From NCBI GenBank assembly GCA_963693315.1, contig CAVNZG010000977.1:248001-312000 (forward strand): a stretch of 64,000 bases of DNA, given 5' to 3'. The notes under the pieces were generated by a model. It saw nothing but the letters and a program-made list of their open reading frames with translations, had not been told where the DNA came from and did not search any database. Numbering within the stretch: position 1 is the stretch's first letter; each line of letters starts with the position of its first letter. A program made the translations under genes and the position numbers. The stretch is from Diogma glabrata (lineage: Eukaryota > Arthropoda > Insecta > Diptera > Cylindrotomidae). Positions 33,023 through 43,553 of the stretch are shown in pieces.

Positions 33023-34326
33023 TATTGATACAACACTTTTACAAACAAATCCAGAGAGGCAAACTCATGTCCAGCCAAAGTTAATTGCAGCTCGGGTTGC
33101 ATGTTTCTCCTTAAAATGTGCAACAGGTTAGCTTCGGTCAGGGGCATTTTTAAGTCTAAAGAGCTAGCCAAAATATCACCATAAAACTCAAGGAAACTCT
33201 CTTTGGGTTTTTGTTTACGTTGTTCCAACGAGTTCAAAATATCATAATCAGACTTCCTATTGCGAAATCGGTTAAGAAAGGCCTGCTTTAAACTTTCCCA
33301 GGATAAAATAGTAGAACTTTCTACATACACCCAATACCACTCAGACGCCATGCCCTGTAGTAATACGCTAAAATCATTCACTAACTCTGATCCTGTGATG
33401 CCGTGAGTTTTAGCGAGGTGTTCAACCCGAAATATAAATCGTTCGGCGGGAATACCGGCCATGGCTCCATTAAATGTGACGTTCCATTTGCTCATCATGA
33501 CAGTGACTTTTCTAGACGATGTTGCATAATTAACACTCTGACTCAATGGTAATGCAGCGTGCGTATTGTTATTATTCAAAACTGTCTCTTGATGATTTGT
33601 AGGGATATACGAAGATACCTGGCTAGAAAGCGCTGGTGGGGGCACTATTGAATTATGAATTGCTACCTCACTGGCTCTATTTAGAGGAGTATTTGATGAT
33701 TGCCTACTACTGTTGCTACCCAAGACACTTGTATTCACCAAATTAAGACATCGATTTACATCTTCGATCATTTCTGAAAGGTGTTCGAGGTTGGTAATTA
33801 TGTTGACCTCAGGTATGTTTCGAGGGTTAGGATCTACGTTTAACGGTTCATTTTGTACGCTAAGTATTCTATTTGCACCTTCATCGCTTCCAGGAGTCCG
33901 TGAGTTTGCTAATCCTTGATCGGTTGAACTCCCAGCAATATTAGTGGGAGTGGATGACAAAGTATTCTCATTGGTACTAGGCGGTAATGGATCTATTACA
34001 ATATCTAATTCCTTAAAATCTTCCACTTGAATTCGGTCAAGTGATTCGATAGTTCCGTCTTTATCCATTTCCGTTACTTGAAGCTTGCTAAGGATTTCAA
34101 TCAATGCGTCACAGGCAGTTATTAAAGTGGTAGCAGATTTAAGGGCAGATTTTGTCATACTAATTCGTTTCAGACGTCCTTGTATGTGCAGAAGACGTGC
34201 CTTAAATGTATTAAATATTTCAGGGTCATCAGTATCCTGTTCAAATTGAATTTTTGCAGTACCCGTTAAATTCCTAACCTGGCACTCAACAATCAACTCG
34301 TCAGGATCCAAACACAAATAATCCAT
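33022..34326 (-). CDS. gag: Gag matrix/capsid of element C, copy 1
   Basis: 434 codons from the ATG at 34326; the frame extends nine codons further to a TTG, which is unlikely as a start in a eukaryote. The capsid region (the last ~150 residues, from KWNVTFNGAMAG on) aligns with that of element A. The N-terminus is charged and has no RING finger. It ends in TAG before any zinc knuckle, unlike typical Gags, because the nucleocapsid lies in the -1 frame. It differs from copy 2 by a few substitutions (N/T, L/M and L/F). Confidence 0.85.
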   Translation of the reverse strand: MDYLCLDPDELIVECQVRNLTGTAKIQFEQDTDDPEIFNTFKARLLHIQGRLKRISMTKSALKSATTLITACDALIEILSKLQVTEMDKDGTIESLDRIQVEDFKELDIVIDPLPPSTNENTLSSTPTNIAGSSTDQGLANSRTPGSDEGANRILSVQNEPLNVDPNPRNIPEVNIITNLEHLSEMIEDVNRCLNLVNTSVLGSNSSRQSSNTPLNRASEVAIHNSIVPPPALSSQVSSYIPTNHQETVLNNNNTHAALPLSQSVNYATSSRKVTVMMSKWNVTFNGAMAGIPAERFIFRVEHLAKTHGITGSELVNDFSVLLQGMASEWYWVYVESSTILSWESLKQAFLNRFRNRKSDYDILNSLEQRKQKPKESFLEFYGDILASSLDLKMPLTEANLLHILRRNMQPELQLTLAGHEFASLDLFVKVLYQ

Positions 34327-35446
34327 CTTGAATCTTATGGCAAACAAAGACAAAAACGATCTAACAAAAATTATTATTTGTTATAACACTAAGCCTTAAC
34401 GAAGTATGTCGTTAATAAAATAATTGAACCGGAAATGTCAAGACACAGAGAAAATCGAGGAAAAAAAACAAATCATTAACCCATAAAATTAAGGCACAAA
34501 TGAAAAAAAAATATTTTGGAGAAGAATAAGTATATATATATAACAAAAAAAAAATATAAAATATAATATAATGTAATGTATAAATATAATGTATATATAA
34601 AATATAAATATATGTATAAACAAAAAAATATTGTATATTAAAGTAAATATGATAAAAAAAATTTTTAATTATATTTAAAAAATTAATAAATTGTGTTTTA
34701 GAAAATTAATAAAATTCCTGAAATATATATGAAATAGATTTGCTTTCTTTTTTTTCAATTTACGATATGAGAAAAGGCGGGAGTGGTGACTTTCAAAGCA
34801 CGAGGCGAGGTACGAATAACAAAAAAATTACAAAAAAAACGGATCTAAACCGCTGGTTTTGAAGGTTGTGAATGGAAAATGAATAAAAAAAATTATAATG
34901 AAGAAAAACAAATTTACGGAGTATCGATTTCTTCACCCAGCATCAAAACATATGTTATTAAATGGAAAATGGGTGTTCTAAAATCGTACCATAGATAAGG
35001 TCTTATTTATTTAATCTTTTAGATGGGTTCCGAAGTATTAAGTGAGAAGAAAAACTTAAGTCAGAAAATGAAATTAGAGTTTACTGATATTGATGGATTT
35101 AGTATAGGGTTTAGGAGTGGTGAAATGATATGTTTAATGAACTGATATTATGACATCAACACGAATACGTGGGAATAGAAAGTAACTCAGTCCATTGAAG
35201 AAAATGAATTTGAAATATGTAAGTAATTGCTTTCAAACGAATACAGCTACTTCAATATTCGCGAAAAGACGAAATTATTTTTTACATATTTTTTCCTTTT
35301 TTTTTAAAAGAACCCGTCGAGTGTGCCAGGTGGAATAAAAAGAAATTGCGAATAAAATCTAAATCAACAACTCTAATTGGAATAGATAATGCACAAATTC
35401 AGAAAATAATAGCATAAGACCTATAGAATTAGATGAGCCTAATTTA
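34327..35446 (-). other. Element C leader, copy 1
   Basis: About 1.1 kb of AT-rich untranslated sequence between primer site and gag, with TATA/TAAATATA-rich runs at about 34530-34640. No ORF of note. Confidence 0.7.
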
Positions 35447-35464
35447 ACTAACGCTTGGGCGCCA
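35447..35464 (-). promoter_or_regulatory. Primer-binding site of element C, copy 1
   Basis: On the minus strand TGGCGCCCAAGCGTTAGT lies one base after the LTR end. Its first ten bases equal the tRNA-Lys(CUU) primer site; the rest do not. Either the primer differs or pairing is short. Confidence 0.65.
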
Positions 35465-35465
35465 C

Positions 35466-37093
35466 TGTAACGTTCACAAGATCATCCAGTTTACAAAAAG
35501 AAACAAGATGACCTTGATTCCGTTCTCAGAATCCTCCTGGTTATATTTTTTTCATCGGACCGCTCTCTTGCAAACCGGCTAAAGTTTCGGGAACTGATTT
35601 CGTGGGTCAACCGATGAACCAGGAGGGTATATTTAAGAGCGGTATTAAAACTAGGGAATATACATTTAGCTTACCTTGGAATTCGCACCTCACCCGTCGC
35701 TCCACCAACCACCACTCCCACCTGCGGCCTCCCGTTAGCCCATATTTAATTTAAGAAAAAAAAAAAAATAAAATAAAATAAAAATAAAAAAAGAGAAAAC
35801 AAAAAAAATTTTTAATTTCATCAACTTTTCAAATAACTTTTATTGAGAATGTATGTTTAAAATAATAAAAAAAATTATTCAAAAAAAAAAAAATCTTAGC
35901 TTACCCGTCACCTCCTAAAATTAGACCTAACTATGTATGCACAGGGGAACAACAACACAGGGAAACATTTAATTTCATTTTTTTCTCATTTTTTTTCTTT
36001 TATTTCATTTTTTTGTTCTCAGACACTGTTAAATTTTTTTTAATAAACTTGTTTAAACTATTTTATAAACTTGTTTTTATAAACTTTTCTCTTTCAATTA
36101 ATACTTCACTTATATTTTCAATTTTTACTTCACCTCTAAGCACATTTTCAACGTCTACAGTTAACAGAAAAAAAAAACCTGCGTCTCGAATAATCGAGTC
36201 AACGCCATTTTTTCTCTTTTATACAATTATTTCAACAAAAGAAAATTTATAATAATCAAAATACTTTGCCAGTTTTAATTCACTTATAATTATCAGCTGA
36301 TTTCAATTAAAAATGAAATCCAAATATGTAAATTTATTTCCGAATAAATTGTATGATTCTTTAAACACAATTTATTTTCGCTCAGCTGCTTATTTCCTTA
36401 TTTTTTAATTCACTGCTTTGGTATTTACGAACAAATGATGAGCAATATCCATACGGATAATCGAGCCGATGCCGTTTTTCTTTTAATACAATTGTTTCAA
36501 CAAAAAGAAATTTATAATAATCAAAATACTCTGCCAGTATTAATCCACTTATAATTATCAGTCGATTTCAATTAAAATGAGAACCCAATAGATAAATTTA
36601 TCTCTGAATTAATTTAATGATTGAACAGATGATGAACAATATCCATACGGTTACAAAAGAAACAGTTGGATAACACTATGATACTATGATACATGAACTG
36701 GTACATGTCACTTCTAAAATAATCAACTTATTTATCTATATCAAAGATCTAAACTATTTAGCATCAAAATTTTTGTGTTCTTAAATAAAAATTAAAACTT
36801 ATTCAACAGAAAAATCAACTTCACTTTTTAGGGTTCCAAATTGAACTGATCAACTTATCTCCAAAAATCAATAATTATCGAAAATGTAAAAATATATTTT
36901 TGTTTGTTTTTCCCTTCACTTCTCTTTTTAATTGCAACATTACAGTTAGTTAATCAGATGATATCAAGAGAAATATTTTAATTATTATTATGTTTACACA
37001 ATAGATCGCATATTGTTAGTACCTTTTCTGTAACATTTGTTTGCTTTCAGGATGTTTAATTTGTTATATTTGAAAATTGTAACGACGGTTATA
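35466..37093 (-). repeat. Element C LTR2 (shared middle LTR)
   Basis: It serves as the 3' LTR of copy 2 and the 5' LTR of copy 1. On the + strand it ends GTTATA, where the outer LTRs end GTTACA. The terminal CA needed by integrase is therefore mutated here, which is tolerable only because this end did not integrate. Confidence 0.92.
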
Positions 37094-37147
37094 GGTCGTG
37101 GGGACGTCCCACACCCTGAAAAGTCTCATGCCGGGCTTTACCTGAAA

Positions 37148-40100
37148 TTAGGACCGAATATCTTTTAGGTGGAATGTTCCCATTATTTTTCCATGTACAT
37201 CCTTGAGTTTATAGGCTACATTCCCAACTTTGGAGTCAATCGTAGCCGGAATAAATTTTGCAGATAACTTTGCACTGAATTTGTTCTTTTTATCACTCTG
37301 TGCAAATGAACGAACAAAAATGGACTGCCCAACAGTCAGTTCTCGGTTTCGGCTTCGCAAATTGTAATGTTTAGCAGATCGTTCGTATGCAGTTTTCAAA
37401 TAGTGACCAACTTTATTTCGTATTAAATTCAATCTGTCCTGTTTAGAAAGAATGCAGTTTTCGTTCTCATCTTTTGGTGACAACAATCTACGCAGTTTAT
37501 ATTCGGTTCCATGTAATGTCATGTGTTGCCCAAAGACTAGAAAATGAGGAGAGAAATTGGTGGCGCCATGAATAACGTTGCGTATAGCCGAAGCTATTTC
37601 CTGTAAATGTACGTCCCATTCATTATGACGAGTGTCACTAAGGTATGAACGAAGAGCTGATAAAATTGTTCGATTGACTCGTTCGGATGCATTACTTTGA
37701 GGTGAATAAACTGGAGTACGTATATGCTGAACGCCGTACTTATCTAAGATTTCTTGAAATAATTTAGAGGTGAATTGCTTGCCATTATCACTGGTTATTA
37801 TCTCGGGGACTGAGTATAGTAAAAACACGTCATTCTCTAGGAAAGTACAAATAAGGGACGCCGAAGCTTCTCTGAGTGGCTTTAAAATGATAAACTTTGA
37901 GTAATGATCTAAGATAATCAGTATATAAGAATTTCCCTTCTTTGATCGAGGATATGGTCCCATTAAGTCAATGTATAGCTTCTGAAAAGGACGATCAGAA
38001 ACAGCTTGGTGACCCATCTCAGGTTTGGTATTATAGTTGAGAGGCTTGTTCATCTTGCAAGTCTCACAGTTTGAGATGAATTCTTTTACGCTATTAGCCA
38101 TACCAGGCCAATAAAATTGTCTTCGAAGCCTCTCAAGAGTTTTAACTATACCCATGTGTGCTGAAGATGGTGGTACATGAGCCTGTTCTATTAAATGTAT
38201 CGTTAATTGCGAAGGAACAACTAGCTTCCAGGTAGGAATATCCGTTTCGGCATATCGCGGGCCGAAGGAAGGGTTAAATAATAGTTTGTTTTCTTGGACA
38301 CGGTAGCAATGAGATCCTGGGTCCAGTTTTAGAATTCTTTTTATATGTTCCTTGTACTCAGGCTCATTAAATGCCGGTGAATCGAGATTTATGGAAAGCG
38401 GTCCCATACAAACTGAATTAACAACATTGATCGTTTGGTAAGGTTTAATGGCTTGAGGATTTAAAGCCGGAACGACACCTGAGTCATCACCATAAACACG
38501 AGAAAGTGCATCTGGCACAACGTTAACAGAACCTTTTCGATAGCCGATTTGAAAATTAAAAGCCTGTAATTTCAAGCTCCAGCGGGCGAGTCGTCCAGAC
38601 AAATCCTTTTGAGACATCAGCCAGCGTAAGCTTGCATGGTCGGTAAAGATAGTGAAATTATATCCTTCTATATAAGCACGAAATTTTTTAACACTCACTA
38701 CAGCTGCAAAACATTCCAGCTCAGTAACGGAATAATTCCTCTGGGCCGCATTAAGCTTTTGTGAGATGAAAGATATCGGTCGTTCACTTCCGTCAGAATC
38801 CAGTTGGAACAACACGCTTCCTATACCAGTAGCACTGGCGTCGCATTGAATAAAAAATGGTCTTTCGAAGTCTGGATTTGCCAAAACAGGAGCTGTTGTG
38901 AGTGTATGTTTTAATTTTACAAAAGCCTCGTCTGCTGAGTCAGACCACTTTAGCTTTGTACCTTTCTTAGTAAGGTCAGTTAGTGGTGATGCAATTGTTG
39001 CAAAGTTTTTAATAAAACGACGGTACCATCCACACATCCCTATGAAGCGCCTTACCTGTTTGATTGTTTTTGGGACTGGGTACTCTTCTATGGCTTTAAT
39101 CTTTTCAGGGTCGGTACGAAGGCATCCATCTCCCACCAAATAACCAAGATACCGTACTTCTTTCAGGAGAAATTTACTTTTCTCAATATTTATAGTCAAT
39201 CCAGCGTGTTTTAATAAACCGGAGACCTCCTGGAGTAGATTCAAATGTTCTTCCTGTGTAGCAGACGTTATTAATAGGTCATCTAAATAGACAAACACAC
39301 GGTCATGAAGTCTGTATAGAATCACTCGGTGCATTAGTCGGCACATTGTTTGGGGTGCATTGCACAACCCAAAAGGCATAACAGTGAAGTGATATAAAGG
39401 GCGACCAGGGACCGTAAACGCGGTTTTATCTCTGGATGCTGGATCAAGAGGTATTTGCCAAAAGGCATCCTTAAGATCCATTGTAGATATATAGCGAGTT
39501 TGATCCAATCGACCCAACAATCCATCGATGAGAGGTAATGGGTAGGCATCCTTGACAGTGACTTTATTCACTTCACGGGCATCTAGGCACATACGTATCT
39601 GGCCGTTGGCCTTTTGTACTAATGTCACTGGCGAGCACCATGAGCTCTGGCTTTCTTCGATAACGCCTAACGAAAGCATCCGATCTAGCTCGTCGTAAAG
39701 CAGTTTTTGCTTTACTGGTGATACTGAGTAAAACCTCTGTTTTACTGGTTTTGCCAAGCCAACATCAATTGTGTGTGCGATTAGGTTAGTCTTGCCAAGA
39801 CCTAACTTAGCATATGAAGGAAACGACTTAATGATGTTATCAAGCTTTAATTGATCTGGTGGGGCTAGACTATGTAGTTTAACGGCATCTTTAGCAGACG
39901 CAACAAGTGAACTGATCATAAGCGAAGAAAGACTTGGAGTAATGCCAAACAAATTCCAGAAATCTATTCCCAAATATAGTGGTTGTTCCAGTGAGGGTGC
40001 AATATATAGTTTCATCAGTCGTTCTTGATTGTTGAATTTAATGTGGGCATTAATATAGCCAAAAACCCTTTGAGCATGCCCGCTTGCTGTATTAATAAAA

Positions 40101-40639
40101 GTGGGGAAATCATGGTATCCTGCGGCTGCGTTATTCAAAAATTTTTCAGACCCAGCACCGAGTACACTAATAGTCGCACCACTGTCCAACAGACCACTAT
40201 ATTCAACTTCATTGATTTTTATCACTGCGTAGGGACGGTTATCGGTTAAGTCAGTTTGTATTATGGAAGAAAGTATATCGGATTTAATATTATGCCTTGC
40301 TCTCCAATATGCTTGAACTCTTAACCGCGATTTTAAGCTACGAGGGTTTGATTTTAGCTTAAATGTTGTATCTTTTTTCAGTTCCACACAAGATTGGCTC
40401 TTTGCTTGAGCACCTAAGGTAACATTTGCGGAGTCAGACACTGATTTTGTGGAAAAGAAACTATCTGAAGAAGCAATTGACATTATTTCGTAAGGTTCCT
40501 CCATCCGGGTCTGGTTACCTGTGGAGGTGGATATGTAACCGAGGGGTTTGGGGTATAACTGGGCAAGGTGGGTTTTGGGGCACTGTGGTTCCCAGCTCTC
40601 CACTGTCCCCGGGATGCGTTTTCCGCACAGCGTGAGCAT
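37148..40639 (-). CDS. pol: Pol polyprotein of element C, copy 2
   Basis: 1163 codons, open, with ATG at 40639, and the same domains and motifs as copy 1: protease DSGAT, RT YLDD, RNase H, and integrase HHCC plus three acidic residues. I see differences such as E/K in HI(E/K)RIL and V/I in GQS(V/I)FVRS. The upstream nucleocapsid frame is open in this copy, making it the more likely functional unit of the array. It overlaps that frame by about 150 bases in the -1 phase. No canonical X XXY YYZ heptamer was found in the overlap. Confidence 0.9.
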   Translation of the reverse strand: MLTLCGKRIPGTVESWEPQCPKTHLAQLYPKPLGYISTSTGNQTRMEEPYEIMSIASSDSFFSTKSVSDSANVTLGAQAKSQSCVELKKDTTFKLKSNPRSLKSRLRVQAYWRARHNIKSDILSSIIQTDLTDNRPYAVIKINEVEYSGLLDSGATISVLGAGSEKFLNNAAAGYHDFPTFINTASGHAQRVFGYINAHIKFNNQERLMKLYIAPSLEQPLYLGIDFWNLFGITPSLSSLMISSLVASAKDAVKLHSLAPPDQLKLDNIIKSFPSYAKLGLGKTNLIAHTIDVGLAKPVKQRFYSVSPVKQKLLYDELDRMLSLGVIEESQSSWCSPVTLVQKANGQIRMCLDAREVNKVTVKDAYPLPLIDGLLGRLDQTRYISTMDLKDAFWQIPLDPASRDKTAFTVPGRPLYHFTVMPFGLCNAPQTMCRLMHRVILYRLHDRVFVYLDDLLITSATQEEHLNLLQEVSGLLKHAGLTINIEKSKFLLKEVRYLGYLVGDGCLRTDPEKIKAIEEYPVPKTIKQVRRFIGMCGWYRRFIKNFATIASPLTDLTKKGTKLKWSDSADEAFVKLKHTLTTAPVLANPDFERPFFIQCDASATGIGSVLFQLDSDGSERPISFISQKLNAAQRNYSVTELECFAAVVSVKKFRAYIEGYNFTIFTDHASLRWLMSQKDLSGRLARWSLKLQAFNFQIGYRKGSVNVVPDALSRVYGDDSGVVPALNPQAIKPYQTINVVNSVCMGPLSINLDSPAFNEPEYKEHIKRILKLDPGSHCYRVQENKLLFNPSFGPRYAETDIPTWKLVVPSQLTIHLIEQAHVPPSSAHMGIVKTLERLRRQFYWPGMANSVKEFISNCETCKMNKPLNYNTKPEMGHQAVSDRPFQKLYIDLMGPYPRSKKGNSYILIILDHYSKFIILKPLREASASLICTFLENDVFLLYSVPEIITSDNGKQFTSKLFQEILDKYGVQHIRTPVYSPQSNASERVNRTILSALRSYLSDTRHNEWDVHLQEIASAIRNVIHGATNFSPHFLVFGQHMTLHGTEYKLRRLLSPKDENENCILSKQDRLNLIRNKVGHYLKTAYERSAKHYNLRSRNRELTVGQSIFVRSFAQSDKKNKFSAKLSAKFIPATIDSKVGNVAYKLKDVHGKIMGTFHLKDIRS

Positions 40640-41109
40640 CTAGTAGTAATCGTGTCTTTCATCCCGCATTTATAGCAAAACCAACGAGCTGGTGGAACAG
40701 GACAATTTTTGAAAATATGGCCCACACCATCACAGCTGAAACATGTTAGGGTGGAGTGATTTATTTTCAATTGTGAATTATTCATGGTCGGTGTTCGACG
40801 AAGTGTTGCAATTTCTTGATCCAAATATTGCGCGTGTTGTTGGAGATCATTTAATGAGGATTCATTGTGAATGGTTCGATTTGGATCTCGTTTGAGTACA
40901 CCTAGCGCACATCCATGCATAGAAGTAGTTAAATTGGTTTGATCAGGCGGCCTTACCGCTTCGGATTCGTATTGAAATCTACCATCTCTGGGGGTTACTT
41001 CAGGCGTATCTTGGTTTGCCAAGCCTGCGTCTAACGAAAGTGAATATATCGACCTGCGGTTTAACGGGTTTGTTGTAGGATTGTAACCCACCCATTTCCA
41101 AGTATCTTC
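40483..41109 (-). CDS. gag: Element C nucleocapsid frame, copy 2
   Basis: Open and lacking its own ATG near the start (GTG at 41091); it overlaps the capsid frame's end. It contains the CCHC knuckle starting CFSC and the cluster starting CYKC, the same two-motif arrangement as element A's Gag. It is -1 relative to the capsid frame and pol is -1 relative to it. Expression would need a -1 shift near 41115 (the overlap contains GTAAAAGTG), or the frame break is a one-base loss fixed before the tandem arose. Confidence 0.65.
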   Translation of the reverse strand, partial: EDTWKWVGYNPTTNPLNRRSIYSLSLDAGLANQDTPEVTPRDGRFQYESEAVRPPDQTNLTTSMHGCALGVLKRDPNRTIHNESSLNDLQQHAQYLDQEIATLRRTPTMNNSQLKINHSTLTCFSCDGVGHIFKNCPVPPARWFCYKCGMKDTITTRCSRCAENASRGQWRAGNHSAPKPTLPSYTPNPSVTYPPPQVTRPGWRNLTK

Positions 41110-42413
41110 TATTGATACAACACTTTTACAAACAAATCCAGAGAGGCAAACTCATGTCCAGCCAAAGTAAATTGCAGCTCGGGTTGCATGTTTCTCCTTA
41201 AAATGTGCAACAGGTTAGCTTCGGTCATGGGCATTTTTAAGTCTAAAGAGCTAGCCAAAATATCACCATAAAACTCAAGGAAACTCTCTTTGGGTTTTTG
41301 TTTACGTTGTTCCAACGAGTTCAAAATATCATAATCAGACTTCCTATTGCGAAATCGGTTAAGAAAGGCCTGCTTTAAACTTTCCCAGGATAAAATAGTA
41401 GAACTTTCTACATACACCCAATACCACTCAGACGCCATGCCCTGTAGTAATACGCTAAAATCAGTCACTAACTCTGATCCTGTGATGCCGTGAGTTTTAG
41501 CGAGGTGTTCAACCCGAAATATAAATCGTTCGGCGGGAATACCGGCCATGGCTCCATTAAATGTGACGTTCCATTTGCTCATCATGACAGTGACTTTTCT
41601 AGACGATGTTGCATAATTAACACTCTGACTCAATGGTAATGCAGCGTGCGTATTGTTATTATTCAAAACTGTCTCTTGATGATTTGTAGGGATATACGAA
41701 GATACCTGGCTAGAAAGCGCTGGTGGGGGCACTATTGAATTATGAATTGCTACCTCACTGGCTCTATTTAGAGGAGTATTTGATGATTGCCTACTACTGT
41801 TGCTACCCAAGACACTTGTATTCACCAAATTAAGACATCGATTTACATCTTCGATCATTTCTGAAAGGTGTTCGAGGTTGGTAATTATGTTGACCTCAGG
41901 TATGTTTCGAGGGTTAGGATCTACGTTTAACGGTTCATTTTGTACGCTAAGTATTCTATTTGCACCTTCATCGCTTCCAGGAGTCCGTGAGTTTGCTAAT
42001 CCTTGATCGGTTGAACTCCCAGCAATATTAGTGGGAGTGGATGACAAAGTATTCTCATTGGTACTAGGCGGTAATGGATCTATTACAATATCTAATTCCT
42101 TAAAATCTTCCACTTGAATTCGGTCAAGTGATTCGATAGTTCCGTCTTTATCCATTTCCGTTACTTGAAGCTTGCTAAGGATTTCAATCAATGCGTCACA
42201 GGCAGTTATTAAAGTGGTAGCAGATTTAAGGGCAGATTTTGTCATACTAATTCGTTTCAGACGTCCTTGTATGTGCAGAAGACGTGCCTTAAATGTATTA
42301 AATATTTCAGGGTCATCAGTATCCTGTTCAAATTGAATTTTTGCAGTACCCGTTAAATTCCTAACCTGGCACTCAACAATCAACTCGTCAGGATCCAAAC
42401 ACAAATAATCCAT
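41109..42413 (-). CDS. gag: Gag matrix/capsid of element C, copy 2
   Basis: 434 codons from the ATG at 42413. Same organisation as copy 1: charged N-terminus, low-complexity Asn/Ser/Thr-rich middle, and a capsid homologous to that of elements A, B and E, ending before the zinc motifs. It has no RING finger, which shows that the RING is a lineage-specific part of the A family. Confidence 0.85.
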   Translation of the reverse strand: MDYLCLDPDELIVECQVRNLTGTAKIQFEQDTDDPEIFNTFKARLLHIQGRLKRISMTKSALKSATTLITACDALIEILSKLQVTEMDKDGTIESLDRIQVEDFKELDIVIDPLPPSTNENTLSSTPTNIAGSSTDQGLANSRTPGSDEGANRILSVQNEPLNVDPNPRNIPEVNIITNLEHLSEMIEDVNRCLNLVNTSVLGSNSSRQSSNTPLNRASEVAIHNSIVPPPALSSQVSSYIPTNHQETVLNNNNTHAALPLSQSVNYATSSRKVTVMMSKWNVTFNGAMAGIPAERFIFRVEHLAKTHGITGSELVTDFSVLLQGMASEWYWVYVESSTILSWESLKQAFLNRFRNRKSDYDILNSLEQRKQKPKESFLEFYGDILASSLDLKMPMTEANLLHILRRNMQPELQFTLAGHEFASLDLFVKVLYQ

Positions 42414-43534
42414 CTTGAATCTTATAGCAAACAAAGACAAAAACGATCTAACAAAAATTATTATTTGTTATAACACTAAGCCTTAACGAAGTATGTCGTT
42501 AATAAAATAATTGAACCGGAAATGTCAAGACACAGAGAAAATCGAGGAAAAAAAACAAATCATTAACCCATAAAATTAAGGCACAAATGAAAAAAAAATA
42601 TTTTGGAGAAGAATAAGTATATATATATAACAAAAAAAAAATATAAAATATAATATAATGTAATGTATAAATATAATGTATATATAAAATATAAATATAT
42701 GTATAAACAAAAAAAATATTGTATATTAAAGTAAATATGATAAAAAAAATTTTTAATTATATTTAAAAAATTAATAAATTGTGTTTTAGAAAATTAATAA
42801 AATTCCTGAAATATATATGAAATAGATTTGCTTTCTTTTTTTTCAATTTACGATATGAGAAAAGGCGGGAGTGGTGACTTTCAAAGCACGAGGCGAGGTA
42901 CGAATAACAAAAAAATTACAAGAAAAACGGATCTAAACCGCTGGTTTTGAAGGTTGTGAATGGAAAATGAATAAAAAAAATTATAATGAAGAAAAACAAA
43001 TTTACGGAGTATCGATTTCTTCACCCAGCATCAAAACATATGTTATTAAATGGAAAATGGGTGTTCTAAAATCGTACCATAGATAAGGTCTTATTTATTT
43101 AATCTTTTAGATGGGTTCCGAAGTATTAAGTGAGAAGAAAAACTTAAGTCAGAAAATGAAATTAGAGTTTACTGATATTGATGGATTTAGTATAGGGTTT
43201 AGGAGTGGTGAAATGATATGTTTAATGAACTGATATTATGACATCAACACGAATACGTGGGAATAGAAAGTAACTCAGTCCATTGAAGAAAATGAATTTG
43301 AAATATGTAAGTAATTGCTTTCAAACGAATACAGCTACTTCAATATTCGCGAAAAGACGAAATTATTTTTTACATATTTTTTCCTTTTTTTTTAAAAGAA
43401 CCCGTCGAGTGTGCCAGGTGGAATAAAAAGAAATTGCGAATAAAATCTAAATCAACAACTCTAATTGGAATAGATAATGCACAAATTCAGAAAATAATAG
43501 CATAAGACCTATAGAATTAGATGAGCCTAATTTA
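42414..43534 (-). other. Element C leader, copy 2
   Basis: AT-rich untranslated leader nearly identical to copy 1's; nothing else recognised. Confidence 0.7.
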
Positions 43535-43552
43535 ACTAACGCTTGGGCGCCA
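43535..43552 (-). promoter_or_regulatory. Primer-binding site of element C, copy 2
   Basis: Same sequence and one-base spacing as in copy 1, next to LTR3. Confidence 0.65.
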
Positions 43553-43553
43553 C

